Assembly (NCBI GenBank): GCA_964036045.1
Contig: OZ038387.1
Location: 54,592,427-54,656,426, forward strand
Source: Eutreptiella sp. 'Long Island Sound 2002'
Lineage: Eukaryota; Euglenozoa; Euglenophyceae; Eutreptiales; Eutreptiaceae
Reading direction: 5' to 3'
DNA length: 64,000 nucleotides
Under the pieces are notes generated by a model. That model did no database searches. It had not been told where the DNA came from and saw only the letters and a program-made list of their open reading frames with translations. The translations under genes and the position numbers were made by a program. Positions 45,657 through 55,679 of this stretch are shown here, piece after piece (within the stretch, counting starts at the first letter, position 1; each line of letters begins with the position of its first letter).

Positions 45657-47340
45657 ATGGCAACCCCTGCTGATGACAAGGAGTCCGATGTTGAGGAGGA
45701 CTGCACTCAGGACAATGACAGCGATGATGCTGAATATCTCTCTGGGACGTTGAGGAACCTGCCAACACGGAGCGTTTTCAGGGGTTGTCATTGTTGCCTC
45801 GTTTGTGCCCGCTGAGTGTCCCAAAGGGGGGGGTATGTGGGGTATATTCGGAAAGCCCTTGGAAAGGGCTATTTGGAACACCCGGGTCTGCATGCTGTAC
45901 TGACGACATGTTTGAGATTTTTGTCCGTTTCGGACGGTGCATGTGTTGCTTGCTGCCTCTTTTTGTCAACAGGCAGGTACCATGTCTTCCTACAAATTCA
46001 CGCAGCGTGCTGTTGCATCCCCCGATGCACCGCAACAACCTTTGGTTCGCAAGAGAGCACGTTCTGGGGGTGCAAACTGGGTGCAGGTTAGTCGCATGGT
46101 GGCCACCAGCCCCGCAAAAAAGCCTCGTACAGGTGGTTCGCAGCAACCTGCACGCGACCACGAGGAGCACCAGATTCTATCCGCTTCTGAGGCCGCTGCT
46201 TTTGCAGTGCAATATTGGGATAAAAAGACGCACCCCACCAAGGCTTCACAACATGAATTTTTGGCAACCTGCATCGACGTCGATTTGGAGCAAGCTGTGA
46301 AACACGCAGGTCGCCAGAAGTACACGAGAAAGAGGGGTCACAAGACAACGTACTTTGTACCCTACCGTGGGTCGTGTCGGCAAATTTGCAAGACACAGTT
46401 CTTGCATTATTTTAAAACCCGGACCATCAGCAGAAGCCTGTTTTGATCAGAGATGACAAGATAAAGTGGTTGGATTTTGGCAAGACACCTAACCCTGAAA
46501 ACCTGGAGGCCCACCCCGGCTTTGTCTGGGTGAAATCAGGGTACAGTGAGGCCATTCCATGGCGCAAGGTCCAGCTCACCAAACAGCGAAATGTGGACCT
46601 CACAACTGACGGCCTGTGGGCCATGCCCCTGAACACAGGGTGGGTACCAGTGAAGCCACGCAGGCTGCAGGATTGGGAAAAACTGAAGAAATATGTTCCC
46701 AGTCACAAGCACGGGGATGTGTGCCCCAATGGAGTCCCGGCCCTTGCAGAAAGGGGCAACGATGACAACGAATCGGATTCGGAGTAATGAGTGATCTCTG
46801 GAGCATTGCATGTGCCCTGTGTGTCCTCCCTTGTACAGCTCTGTGCGCAAAACTGTGACCACCTACCCCCCCCCAACCCATACATTTCTGAAACGGCGTT
46901 TTCTCACAGATTTCGAAAAGCATACACATACCCCCCCCAAGGTGACGACATTTTGGTGCATTAGGCCAAAAGTTGAGAAAAGTCTGAAAAAATGTGAAAA
47001 CGCTCCGTGTTAGCAGGGAACGGATGTCCCAGAGAGATATGTTGTGGTCTCAGAATCTGCTGCAGTTCTTGCTGAAGTTGCTGTTGCTTAAGTTGTTGTT
47101 ACTGAACGACCTGTTCCAGGGATTGCTGGCCCTGACAGTGGTGCAGTTTCAGATGGTCTTGCTGTGCGTCCAGAAATTGCTGGTGCTGATGTTGATGCTG
47201 AGGCTGAATCTGCTGGAGTATCTGAAGTTGCTGATCCTGAAGCTGCCCCCCCCCCCCCCCCAAATAAAAACGAGTGCTTTGCCCAAGCGAAAAAGAAGCT
47301 GTCCATGGCGGCTTTCTTGGCACAGACTTCAGCCTCATGA
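45657..47340 (+). pseudogene. R2: multi-exon repeat-borne gene, unknown function
   Basis: Exon 1 starts ATG 45657 with an acidic stretch (DDKESDVEEDCTQDNDSDDAE) and YLSG.LRNLPTR. An intron with TACTGAC (45898-45904) ends TTTTTGTCAACAG. Exon 2 from 45973 encodes YKFTQRAVASPDAPQQPLVR, a basic patch, then AAAFAVQYWDKKTHPTKASQ, TTYFVPYRGSCRQICKTQFL. The frame changes near 46430, continuing IKWLDFGKTP, WVKSGYSEAIPWRKVQLTKQ, GLWAMPL and DWEKLKKYVP to TAA 46787. A further exon from 47017 (acceptor GTTAGCAG) gives DVPERYVVVSES and an Ala/Val/Glu-rich tail broken by one TAA and a C tract. The CRQICKTQFL block and the DW..LK.YVP end recall N- and C-terminal parts of DUF7869-type element proteins, but that is weak. 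Two copies in 5 kb indicate an element gene. Confidence 0.5.
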
Positions 47341-47485
47341 CGCACATTGCTAACAGTGTTTTGCCCTGTTATTTGGGGTAGGGTCAGGTAGGCAAAATGC
47401 ATGCGTGACATTATTTCAGTACGTGATCATATTAGGGGGCCGGGGGGGGGGGGGGTTGTTCCTGGACATGCAGGTGGTGTGTTTA

Positions 47486-48138
47486 CCGTACAAATCCTAA
47501 AGATTCGTGAAAATATTTAATTCCTGGCACAAGGTGTTGTTGACCGCAAAAGGAAAAAATCATCGCAAAAAAATGAATCAATTTTTGGCGTCATGCCGCA
47601 CGCAAAAATGGGTTCCACAAAAAAACATCGCAAAAATAAATTTTTTTTGCCCCTGCTCCCTTTTTGCAAGGATGCCAGAATCGCGGGAGAGTTTGCCCCA
47701 CTGCTTGTTGCCCCCCTCTTCCGTGTCTCATGCCCCATTCTGCACCTTGCTTTGCTTTCAGAGAATGATGAATCAGGGCCCAGGCATCAGGGCATCCGGG
47801 TGGTGCTTATCTGTGCCATAGACCGCAATCCCAGAGTCCAACTGATCCACATTTGTATGCCTATGTAGGAAAGGACTGCAGTCCCAGAGCCCAAGGTACG
47901 CACGGTCTCTTGCAGTAGCAACAAAATGAATTAACCCCAATCCCCAAAACGCCAAAAAAACGCAAAAAATGAATTAATTTTTGGCGTAACCCCCTACGCA
48001 AAAATGGGTTTCAAAAAAATTCGCAAAAATTAAATATTTTTGCCCATTTTGGATGCTGTCGCAAACATTTTGCGTATTATTGATTCAAAACACCCAACGC
48101 AAAAATTAGGATTCCGCGAATCTATAGGATTTGTACAG
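47486..48138. mobile_element. MITE with mariner-type ends
   Basis: The left end CCGTACAAATCCTAAAG and the right end (reverse complement CTGTACAAATCCTATAG) match over 22 of about 24 bases, extending to GATTCG. Both are flanked by the dinucleotide TA (47484-47485, 48139-48140), as in Tc1/mariner target duplications. The interior repeats an ATTTTTGGCGT...CGCAAAAATGGGTT block at 47577 and 47973 and is A/T-rich. No transposase: non-autonomous. Confidence 0.75.
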
Positions 48139-48554
48139 TATCAGGTTGGGAGGCTAATGCTATGACTACCAGAAGCAGAAGGGCTGTGGGTACATGGCAG
48201 CGAGATGGACAGTTTTGTCCACAAACCGCAGAAGTGTAGTGCAAAGGCACCAGGGAGGAGTCCAGGTATTCTTAGATGGGCATGTGCAACCGACACAACG
48301 CGGCACTTTTATGGCTAATCAAGACCGGGTGACTGAAATGGATGCAAGGGTGAAGTCTCCACAACATGTGGGTGGGACTGCGAATCAACTGTTCAAGGTT
48401 GTCACAGTGGCCTGGAAACAGAGCACCACACTCCTTCTCGCACCCGCAAACTACCGCATGTTGCAGGTTCATCCTTGTCAGTAATTGAGCCTTGTCATGT
48501 CACCCTGCACACCTCCTCATGCCCCTTCACTAAGGGCAGGGGTATGCGCGCCCA

Positions 48555-48775
48555 AGTATGCACCAACGGGTCCCACCGTTCACCGGCCCAGTGGTATTGT
48601 CAGAGCCCCCGTCGTTTATACGAAAGGTAGTGGCGGACTTGGGGATAGCCCACATCGAGTGCATTCATGGGGCCAAAGGAGCAAATGCCTCGAGATTGAG
48701 GTGCCCCAATAAGGGGCAGCAGGTGTTGTCCTCCAAAGTGGAGGACGCAACCATGCTTCCGGCGCTACTGCAGTG
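48555..48775 (+). CDS. Possible exon, unknown product
   Basis: A plus frame reads VPPFTGPVVLSEPPSFIRKV, then ADLGIAHIECIHGAKGANA, SRLRCPNKGQQVLSSKVED and MLPALLQW. It meets GT at about 48776. Composition is protein-like. The acceptor is not clear and no family is recognised. Confidence 0.3.
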
Positions 48776-48979
48776 GTGACGGGAGCTCCGAAGGGTCCAC
48801 GAGGGGAAAATGGGTGCTTGTGGGGGTGCGACAGGTGCACTTCATGGAGTGTCTGCAAAGAGTGACGTTATGAGTTTAGTGCAAATTGGAAAGAGTCGGG
48901 GGGCATCACCTTTTTGTGGCGTAATCATGGTGTGCACTTCCTACTGTGGTTTACCAAATTTCATCTGACGTTGTCGAGA

Positions 48980-49190
48980 CTGTTGATTCGATGGTGAGAA
49001 GCTCAATGGTGGTGGCATGCGCATATGGGCGTGGGGTCCTCTGGCCACGACCAAATAGTGTTGGAAGACTGTCGTGGGAGGGCGACTTGTTGCGAATCAT
49101 CGTGTCATTCGATACCGTAGATTTGTGCGAGAGGGTCACTGTCGAGGTGCCAGACGGCATCGTTGGGTTGCATCGTTTGGGTGGAAAAAA
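48980..49190 (+). CDS. Possible exon, unknown product
   Basis: A plus frame reads MVRSSMVVACAYGRGVLW, RLSWEGDLLRIIVSFDTVDL and ERVTVEVPDGIVGLHRLGG, with strand-like alternation, before G-rich low-complexity DNA. Possible donor GTGGAA near 49182. No family recognised. Confidence 0.3.
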
Positions 49191-49315
49191 CTCAGTTTTA
49201 AGGGTCTGGAAGAGGGGAAATCCTTCACCAACTGGAGGTGGGTGGGGGGGGGGGGCATTGGGCACATCTGAGTGGGAGGGGCTGTTGCGGGCTGGTGTGT
49301 GGGTGTGTGGGTGGG

Positions 49316-49390
49316 GCGGGATGCGGGCGGGCGGGCGGCTGGGCGGGCGGGCGGGCGGGCGGGCGGACGGGTGGGTGTGTGGGCGGGACG
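49316..49390. repeat. (GGGC)n low-complexity tract
   Basis: Imperfect GGGC/GGGT units. Both strands are stop-poor here. Confidence 0.9.
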
Positions 49391-49531
49391 GGGTCAGGGT
49401 GCTGAAGGCGGGGGGCTGGCACGCATTTGAGCAGCGGGCCCTCTGCAAGTAACTGGGCCCAAGGCTGCAACTGTTCCCAGTCCTCTCTGCCCGAGCCCGG
49501 CCCCACTGCGCTAGCGGTGCCCTGTACTTAG

Positions 49532-49737
49532 ATTGGGTTGACATCATTGAGGACTATTTGGGTGATACCAGTTCTGCGATTCAAGTGCATGGGCTTCGCA
49601 TGTTGCTGGCACTCAGTCACATCAAAGAGGCCCGGGAGGTCATGGATCAAAGGGGGCTCCAGAGGATTGTTGCACTGGTGGACAGCCGCACAGCTGAGGT
49701 CGGCGTGCCCAAAATTCTGGATGAGGAATCACAGAAA
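49532..49737 (+). CDS. Armadillo-like exon of a split gene
   Basis: The acceptor TGTACTTAG (ending 49531) precedes a frame reading WVDIIEDYLGDTSSAIQVHG, LRMLLALSHIKEAREVMDQR and GLQRIVALVD. A donor follows at CAGAAA|GTAGGT (49738). The pattern of three helices with LL.LS and G(L/I) turn residues is that of armadillo repeats, a superhelical protein-binding scaffold. The exon ends in phase 0, matching the exon at 50539. Family membership is inferred from pattern only. Confidence 0.5.
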
Positions 49738-50538
49738 GTAGGTCTCGTCAGGTATGCTCATCCATGTGGTTCCTCCGTTCGTCTGTCCGTTCGTCCGTCC
49801 TTCCGCGCGTCTGCGTCCGAGCCGGTCCGGTTGCCCCGTTACATTCCCCGTTCCATGACGCGTCCGAAATGTTTGATTGGGGTTACTGATGGTCTCATGA
49901 TACCCTTCAGGCATGAACTCCGAGTAGGACGCGTGTGCTAGCATTTCACTTTGTGATGGTTTGCCCTCACCCTAGTGCATTTCAATTTGTAGATGCACAC
50001 CAGGCGTGCATGCATGCCGAAGCCATTTTATGGTCCGGGCACGGTTTCTGGAACATGAAGGGCCCGCTTGTTGGACCATCATGGCCCGCCCACGACATGG
50101 CCCGCCCACGGGGTGGCCGATCAGACGGGCCGCCACGTTTTGTTACACTACGTAACGCGGCTTGTGTGAGAAGGCCGCTCCTCAGGCCACTGCGTAAAGT
50201 CACGCACTGGGCGAGCGTGTGAGGGCTGCTGGTGTGGCACCGAGACGGCACGCCACGTTACATGCACGCATGAGGCAGCTGGAAGTGTTTCCGTGACGTC
50301 ACGTCACATTGCACATCAGGGGGCCACGGGTTGGACCATCCCATGGACATCACATGATATGTATTGCATGCACCCGAGAGGGCTGCTGGTCATACATTAC
50401 GGCTGCATGGTGCGTGTGTCTGTGTTTAGTATGATTTTGTAGGTGGATGGTACTGTTGTGCTCCATTTCTGAGCAACTGGACCCTGGGTGTCGTGGTTTG
50501 CCCCCCATTGGCGATGTCAGTGAGACACCACACTGCAG

Positions 50539-50646
50539 TGCTTGCCAATGGATAGGGATGATTTGGCTGAACCCAGGTGGTACCAAGGCCTGTGCGCCGG
50601 CTGCTACTCTGCCGGACTGCCCATGCCTGTGCAACGCACCTCCAAG
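50539..50646 (+). CDS. Possible next exon of the split gene
   Basis: The acceptor CACTGCAG (ending 50538) and donor TCCAAG|GTACGC (50647) bound exactly 36 codons in phase 0: LPMDRDDLAEPRWYQGL, then CAGCYSAGLPMPVQRTSK. Phase fits the preceding exon. The Cys-rich stretch does not look like an armadillo repeat. Prediction rests on splice signals and phase. Confidence 0.4.
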
Positions 50647-50825
50647 GTACGCTCTGATTCTGATGTGGCATGGTTTGAGCCGCAAGACTATTGCTGGGTA
50701 TCTGAGCGCATGTGCTTCACATCCTTGGACCCTAACCTGCAAGTTCCCTGCAAATGATGTTGAGCATTTGATAAGGCAAATGCGGGTTTTTTTTTGGAAT
50801 GAACGTGCAGTTGATAGTTGCAAAT

Positions 50826-51386
50826 CACCTCGAAGAGAGGTTGTTAGATCAAGCGTTGGCGCGGACCCGTACACCCCCCCACTTTTTAGGTGTCGTTTGC
50901 GTAGCATTCCCCAAGGCATGATATTAGATGTCCAACCCCTGGTAAAATCATTATTTTGCCCAATAAAACGATCCCCCAATGGTTTTTTTGATTCTGAGGC
51001 CTCTATCCCCTGAAGCTGGATATCACTTTTTTGGGGTGGGGGGGGGGGTGGGGGGGGGTCAAAAGTTTGGTTGGGTACAACAAAGCTTACAGGTCGATTG
51101 GCGCAGCCGGCGAAATGTTGGGCGGGGATCGAACCGCCGACGAGGCTGTTGGCGTTCGATTGCATTACAACTCGACCCCCGACTGCTCTGCTACACAATG
51201 GGCTCCCCACTGCTTGTATCCGAGTCCGCCACTGAAAAAACCCAAACTGTGTGTATCTGTGTGCCTGTCTACTTGCCTACTTGCCCGACTAACTGCCTGA
51301 CTGACTGACTGCTTGCTTGACTAACTGACTGATTGGCTGACTGTCAGCCTCTCTTCCAGTTGCACTGCTGAAGGCAATAGAATCAC
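50826..51386. mobile_element. Repeat family T, copy A (TIR ends, tRNA-like core)
   Basis: The left end is ATCACCTCGAAGAGAGG followed by TTGTTAGATCAAGCG. The right end is GCCTCTCTTCCAGTTGCACTG then GAAGGCAATAGAA. The terminal CACCTCGAAGAGAGG is inverted at the right end. Between them lie a TAAAATCATTATTTTGCCCA block and a G tract (51035-51056). A minus-strand tRNA-like stretch (51115-51210, B box GGCGGTTCGATCC) and a (CTGA)n run before the right end follow. Copies with the same order occur at 51.4, 51.7, 53.0, 58.9 and 63.8 kb. Confidence 0.75.
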
Positions 51387-52000
51387 CTTGAAGAGAGGTT
51401 GTTAGATCAAGCGCCGGTGCGGGCGTCCTATACCCCCTTTTTTTGGGGCCATTTGCGTACCATACCCCAAGGCATGATATTGGATGTCCAACCCTTGTAA
51501 AATCATTATTTTGCCCAATAAGACAATCCCCCAATGGATTTTTTTATTCCGAGGCCTCTATCCCCTAAAACTGGATATCACTTTTTTGAGGGGGGGGGAG
51601 GGGGGGGGTCAAAAGTTTGTGCTCAGAAGGCTCCAAGCAGTGGGGAGGCACAATGCTGTCCGAACAAAGCACGGTCGAACGCTAATGCAGCCGACTACAG
51701 AATCACCTCGCAGAGGTTGTTAGATCAAAGCCAGGCAGGCGTATACAGGGGAAAACGCCACATACCCCCCATTTTGGGCCTTTTTTGGGTCTATTTGTGT
51801 ACCCTACCCCAAGGGGTTGAAGTTCTCTTAACCCCTTGTAAAATCATTATTTTGTCCAATTAACGCATCCCCCAATGAGTTTTTGGTCCGGACCCCCCCG
51901 ACCCCCCCACTTGAAACCCACTTTTTTGAGCTTTTGAGGGAGGGGGGGGGGGGTGGGGGGGGGTTCAAAAATGTCAAAAAATGACATCCCTTTTTTTTGG
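51380..52000. mobile_element. Repeat family T, copies B and C (truncated, in tandem)
   Basis: The AATCACCTTGAAGAGAGG left end at 51382 overlaps the AATAGAAT right end of copy A, and a third left end lies at 51702. Each keeps the TAAAATCATTATTTTG block but lacks the tRNA-like core and right end. Head-to-tail arrangement. Confidence 0.7.
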
Positions 52001-52340
52001 GTCAAAAATCATGAATCTTTTGGATTTTTTCGATTTTGAGCCGAAAAAGTGTTTCCGGGTCCGGACTCCATGGGGTTTGTATGGGGCGGAGTGGGACCAG
52101 CGCTAATGCAGTTTATGCACTTTTCAGCCATTTTTGGTATGTTGGCGGTTTTGGCGACCTAGGTGACCCCGTGGTACCCACTTTGAGGGGTGTGAGTGGG
52201 GATGTTGCGACAGTATATGCCTACTAGAATACGAAAGGACGTTTTTTGCAGTCTCTAGCCCTGCCAAGGGACGGTCCATGCCGGTGCCAAAGACGCGAAA
52301 TGGCTGTTTCCACCAATAATGGCCCAGTGAATGGGCAGGT

Positions 52341-52900
52341 GCACAACCTGCTTATGCAGTTTTTCACCCTGGACAGCTCAAAAATCGAAGTTTACGAAAC
52401 TTGTTTTTTTGATATCGTGATCACCTAAAATGACCATCCAAGGTATGTAAAGCATGTTTTAGGCTGTATTTACGTGTTTTTCACCCTATTTGGGTATTAG
52501 GTCTGGGGGGGGGTCTCCCAAGGGATGGGTACACAACCTGCTTATGCAGTTTTTCACCCTGGGCAGCTCAAAAATGGAAGTTTTCGAAACTTGCTCTTAT
52601 GATATTGTCATCACCTAAAATGACCATCCAAGGTATGTAAAGCATGTTTTAGGCCGTATTTACGTGTTTTTCACCCTATTTGGGTATTAGGTCCGGGGGG
52701 GGGGGGGGGGGGCTATTACGGGATGGGTACAAAACCTGCTTATGCAGTTTTTCACCCTGGGCAGCTCAAAAAGTGAAGTTTTTGAAACTTATTTTTCTGA
52801 TACCGTGATCACTTACAATGACCATCCAAGCCATGTAAAGCATGTTTTAGGCCGTATTTATGTCGTTTTTTCCCTATTTTGGGTGTGTGTTGCTTGGGGT
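52341..52900. repeat. Tandem triplication, about 190-bp units
   Basis: Units begin AACCTGCTTATGCAGTTTTT at 52344, 52534 and 52732. They share CACCTAAAATGACCATCCA and GTAAAGCATGTTTTAGG and end in a G tract of variable length. Confidence 0.9.
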
Positions 52901-53230
52901 AGATTCTCTGCGAGGTGGACTTGCCGAAGGCAATAGAGTTTTAGGTCGGCGGTTCAAATCCTGGTCGGCCAACTGTTGTCGGCGGCGCCGCCGCCATGTT
53001 CGCCCGACCAGGATTTGAACCACCGACCAAAAACTCTGCAGTCAGCTGCATTACCATTCGGCCACTGCTTGCCCCGAGGACCACTTTCCTCCCCAATGCT
53101 TGGATCCGAGTCTGCCACTTACAAAAAACCTAAACTGTGTTTCTGTCGGACTCACTGCTGGCCTGGCTGACTGGCTGATTGGCTGACTGTCAGCCTCTCT
53201 TTGAGGTGCACTTGCCGAAGGCAATAGAAT
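52900..53230. mobile_element. Repeat family T, copy F with inverted tRNA-like arms
   Basis: The right-end motif GAGGTG.ACTTGCCGAAGG occurs twice in direct orientation (52911 and 53200). Between them, 52937-52968 and 53004-53035 are a 32-bp inverted repeat containing GGTTCAAATCCTGG (B box) on each arm, around GGCGGCGCCGCCGCC. The right arm extends on the minus strand to a tRNA-Cys-like GCTGACTGCAGAG and an A-box-like TGGCCGAATGG. (CTGA)n follows. The T stem does not pair properly, so it is not a working tRNA. Confidence 0.7.
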
Positions 53231-53461
53231 TTGAAATTGTTGTTGTGGAACCATGGGCTAACCGGCTTGGGTCCCAAGGATGAGCTGGTGTACTCCTTCA
53301 GCTCTAGCTCTGGCTCTAACTTGAGTTCCTAGAGCGATAGTGACTCAAGCTCTAATTTCAGCGACTCTTCAGGGTCAGCCTGTGATTGAGACTATTTCCT
53401 GTGCACCCAGGTGATGCTTGGGTGGGGCACGGCATGGCATTGACCGGGGGTCTTTGTGCCC

Positions 53462-53750
53462 TTAAACAGAGATACCACCCCCAATGGTATCTACATACAA
53501 AGTTTGTGAGGAGGCCTTGATGGCACACTGTGGATTGTTATGGGTGGCTAGAAACTGGTCCGGGCATGGCAAAAGGGGGGGGGGGGCTTGGGAATCGGGC
53601 ATCCGTGCTAGCCGAGCAATTTTCTTCCCGTCTTGGTGGGATTGCCGAGGCTGTAATTGGATTGGGTCATGCATCGTGGGCCGGGGCAATTTGCGGCACA
53701 GTGGTAGAGGTGGAGAGGCGGCTATGTACACACTTTGTCCCCGAGTAGCG
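53462..53750 (+). other. Coding-like stretch of doubtful status
   Basis: After a G tract a plus frame reads NRASVLAEQFSSRLGGIAEA, VIGLGHASWAGAICGTVVEV and ERRLCTHF before TAG. It is amphipathic and protein-like, but no splice sites bound it convincingly. Confidence 0.25.
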
Positions 53751-53759
53751 CACCAATAC

Positions 53760-55250
53760 TAAGTGAATGCACAGTATGGATGCCACACTGATTTGTGTCC
53801 ATGTGCAATAGGCTCAAGGTGTGGCGTAATCAAGGGGCCCATCTCCAACTTCACCAACTAGATGGAACAGGATAATGGTTGGGATCCTCCAACACCCTGA
53901 GCTACATGAAGGGCCAAATAGGTGGGCCACGGAGAAAAGTTTTAATATGGCTGTGGAGCAGCTTCACAGGTAGCTTGAACCCGGTACACTGGATGTTCCC
54001 TTGAGAGCACATGTTACTCCTAGTGCCAAGTGCGGAGGGTGAATTGGAGCCAAGTGTGCTCTCATTGCGGCCTACTTGCAATGTGTCCCGCACATTGCAT
54101 TGAAGTGGGATGCCTTGCAGAATTAGGGCCCACATTCCCTTAGGTATGGCATATGAAGTGTTGACTATGCACCGTTTGCCATAAGATGTTGCACTAGAAG
54201 TTTCTGCGAGCATACCATGCCAAACTGCTTACCATGCAATCCATGAGACTTCGCTGATACAAGTTTCCGGACAACATGTATGCAACACACACTTGCATAT
54301 TTGGTACGGCCACATGAGAGGACTAAAGGTGTGAGATACAAGGACATGACACACATGCAATGTCATGCCCATACATGAAGAAGACTTGTTTTTTTTCCAC
54401 AACCTCAACGAGTTCCCTAGGCGACTACCACCTGTGAATTGGGCCACACATTTGCTTTTGTGGAAGCAATATGGTGTCCAACGATAGTTGCATTCATGGC
54501 ATACATGGTGCCGGATGAGATTGGTCAATGTGGATGTCAACCTCAAGCATTGTTCCACTCTAAGGGGCACTCTAAGAGAGCTCGATTGTACTACTCTTGT
54601 AGGCATTGTTGATGGGGAAGCATCAATTGTGGCAAAGTGCACTGTAGTAGTGCGCTCCTCGCCACTTCATAGTGGAGTTGTTCTAGAGTGCCCTAGCTAG
54701 GCCCGTTCTTAGTGGTCGTCCCATCCTACAGGGATGGGTGGGTGGGTCCGAGCCACTTCTAGGTGGGTGGTTGGGTTAGACCCCCCCCTAGGGCTAGGGC
54801 AATTCTAGGTGGGTGGGGCGTGGGTCCTAGTGCTCTCCAACATTCAAAGTGAAATACCTCTCTAGCCAGAAATTTTTTTGTGGTTTTCCCTTCCTCTCTT
54901 TGCCTCATCCCTGTACATTCCCTTTGTTCATTGTCTAGATGCCTAGATGCTCCACTGTGTTTCATTTGTTCTCTCTGTGCAATGCGCCACTATACTCGTG
55001 GAATGGGCTAGAAGGGCAAGGCATTGGGAATGCCATGCACGCAGTGCGCATGCAGTGCACACGCAGTGCGAAGTTTTGAATGTCGGCCAATACTCAGACC
55101 CTACTTTTGGCCCCTTTTGACAAGTTTTTGGTTCCATACTGGGGTTTTTTTAGCTTCCTATGCATTTGGGATGTGGCACATTTGAATTGTCACCCTTTGT
55201 TGCCCAATGTCAACCATTTTTACCCATTTTCCATCCCCCACATTGAACTC
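53760..55250. other. No confident gene
   Basis: Minus-strand frames at 54642-54229 and 54213-53902 have protein-like patches rich in His and Cys with stops between, possibly an old transposase. GTGGGTGGGT low complexity lies at 54735-54820. ACGCAGTGCG words occur at 55030-55075. Confidence 0.35.
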
Positions 55251-55254
55251 TCCC

Positions 55255-55668
55255 CACTATGGGGACCCCGAGAAGGCAAGGGTGATGTAGCCATACATAG
55301 CCCGCGGACCTTGAGGACTTTGTGGTACGGCCTTCATCCCCACCACATCACTGACCTCGCTCGCCATCAACAAGTGTGTCGCGTCCACGCTCATAATCAC
55401 CACCACCCTCCCCTTCACCCTATTCGCGGTCCCCATCACCCAAGAGACCACGGACAACGCATTCCCCACGCTCCGAGTCAAGGGACACCTCATCGCCGCC
55501 TCCAAGAGCGAAGCCACGGGCACCAAAACACACGAAGCAAGCGGACTTTACAAGGCTGAGTGGTTTGTTCATAGGGACAGTGGAGTACCAAGTTGAAGGC
55601 AGTTTCGTCGTTCTCATGTGGGCTTTGCTGCTTCGCTGTGCAACCAGTCAGGTGACAGGTATTCTTGG
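55255..55668 (+). pseudogene. Element-type exon with RS-rich domain, leader shared with the 12.5-kb gene
   Basis: It starts with GGGGACCCCGAGAAGGCAAG and GGTGATGTAGCC, as in the repeat at 12340. The plus frame then reads an Arg/Ser/Pro-rich stretch (SPKRPRTTHSPRSESRD) with one TGA and one TAA before it. KHTKQADFTRLSGLFIGTVE, VEGSFVVLMWALLLRC and TSQVTGILG follow up to a strong donor GTGAGT at 55669. No family recognised. Confidence 0.4.
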
Positions 55669-55679
55669 GTGAGTATCCC

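Noticed and set aside
44984-45673. WWVTDGG and GYPPTAI repeat proteins on both strands
   Set aside because: Products of a 21-bp minisatellite open on both strands. No unique sequence flanks them in frame apart from short tails.
52985-53074. tRNA-Cys gene on the minus strand
   Set aside because: The anticodon-region resemblance and B box are real, but the T stem does not pair and the acceptor stem is not evident. It is part of a repeat family.
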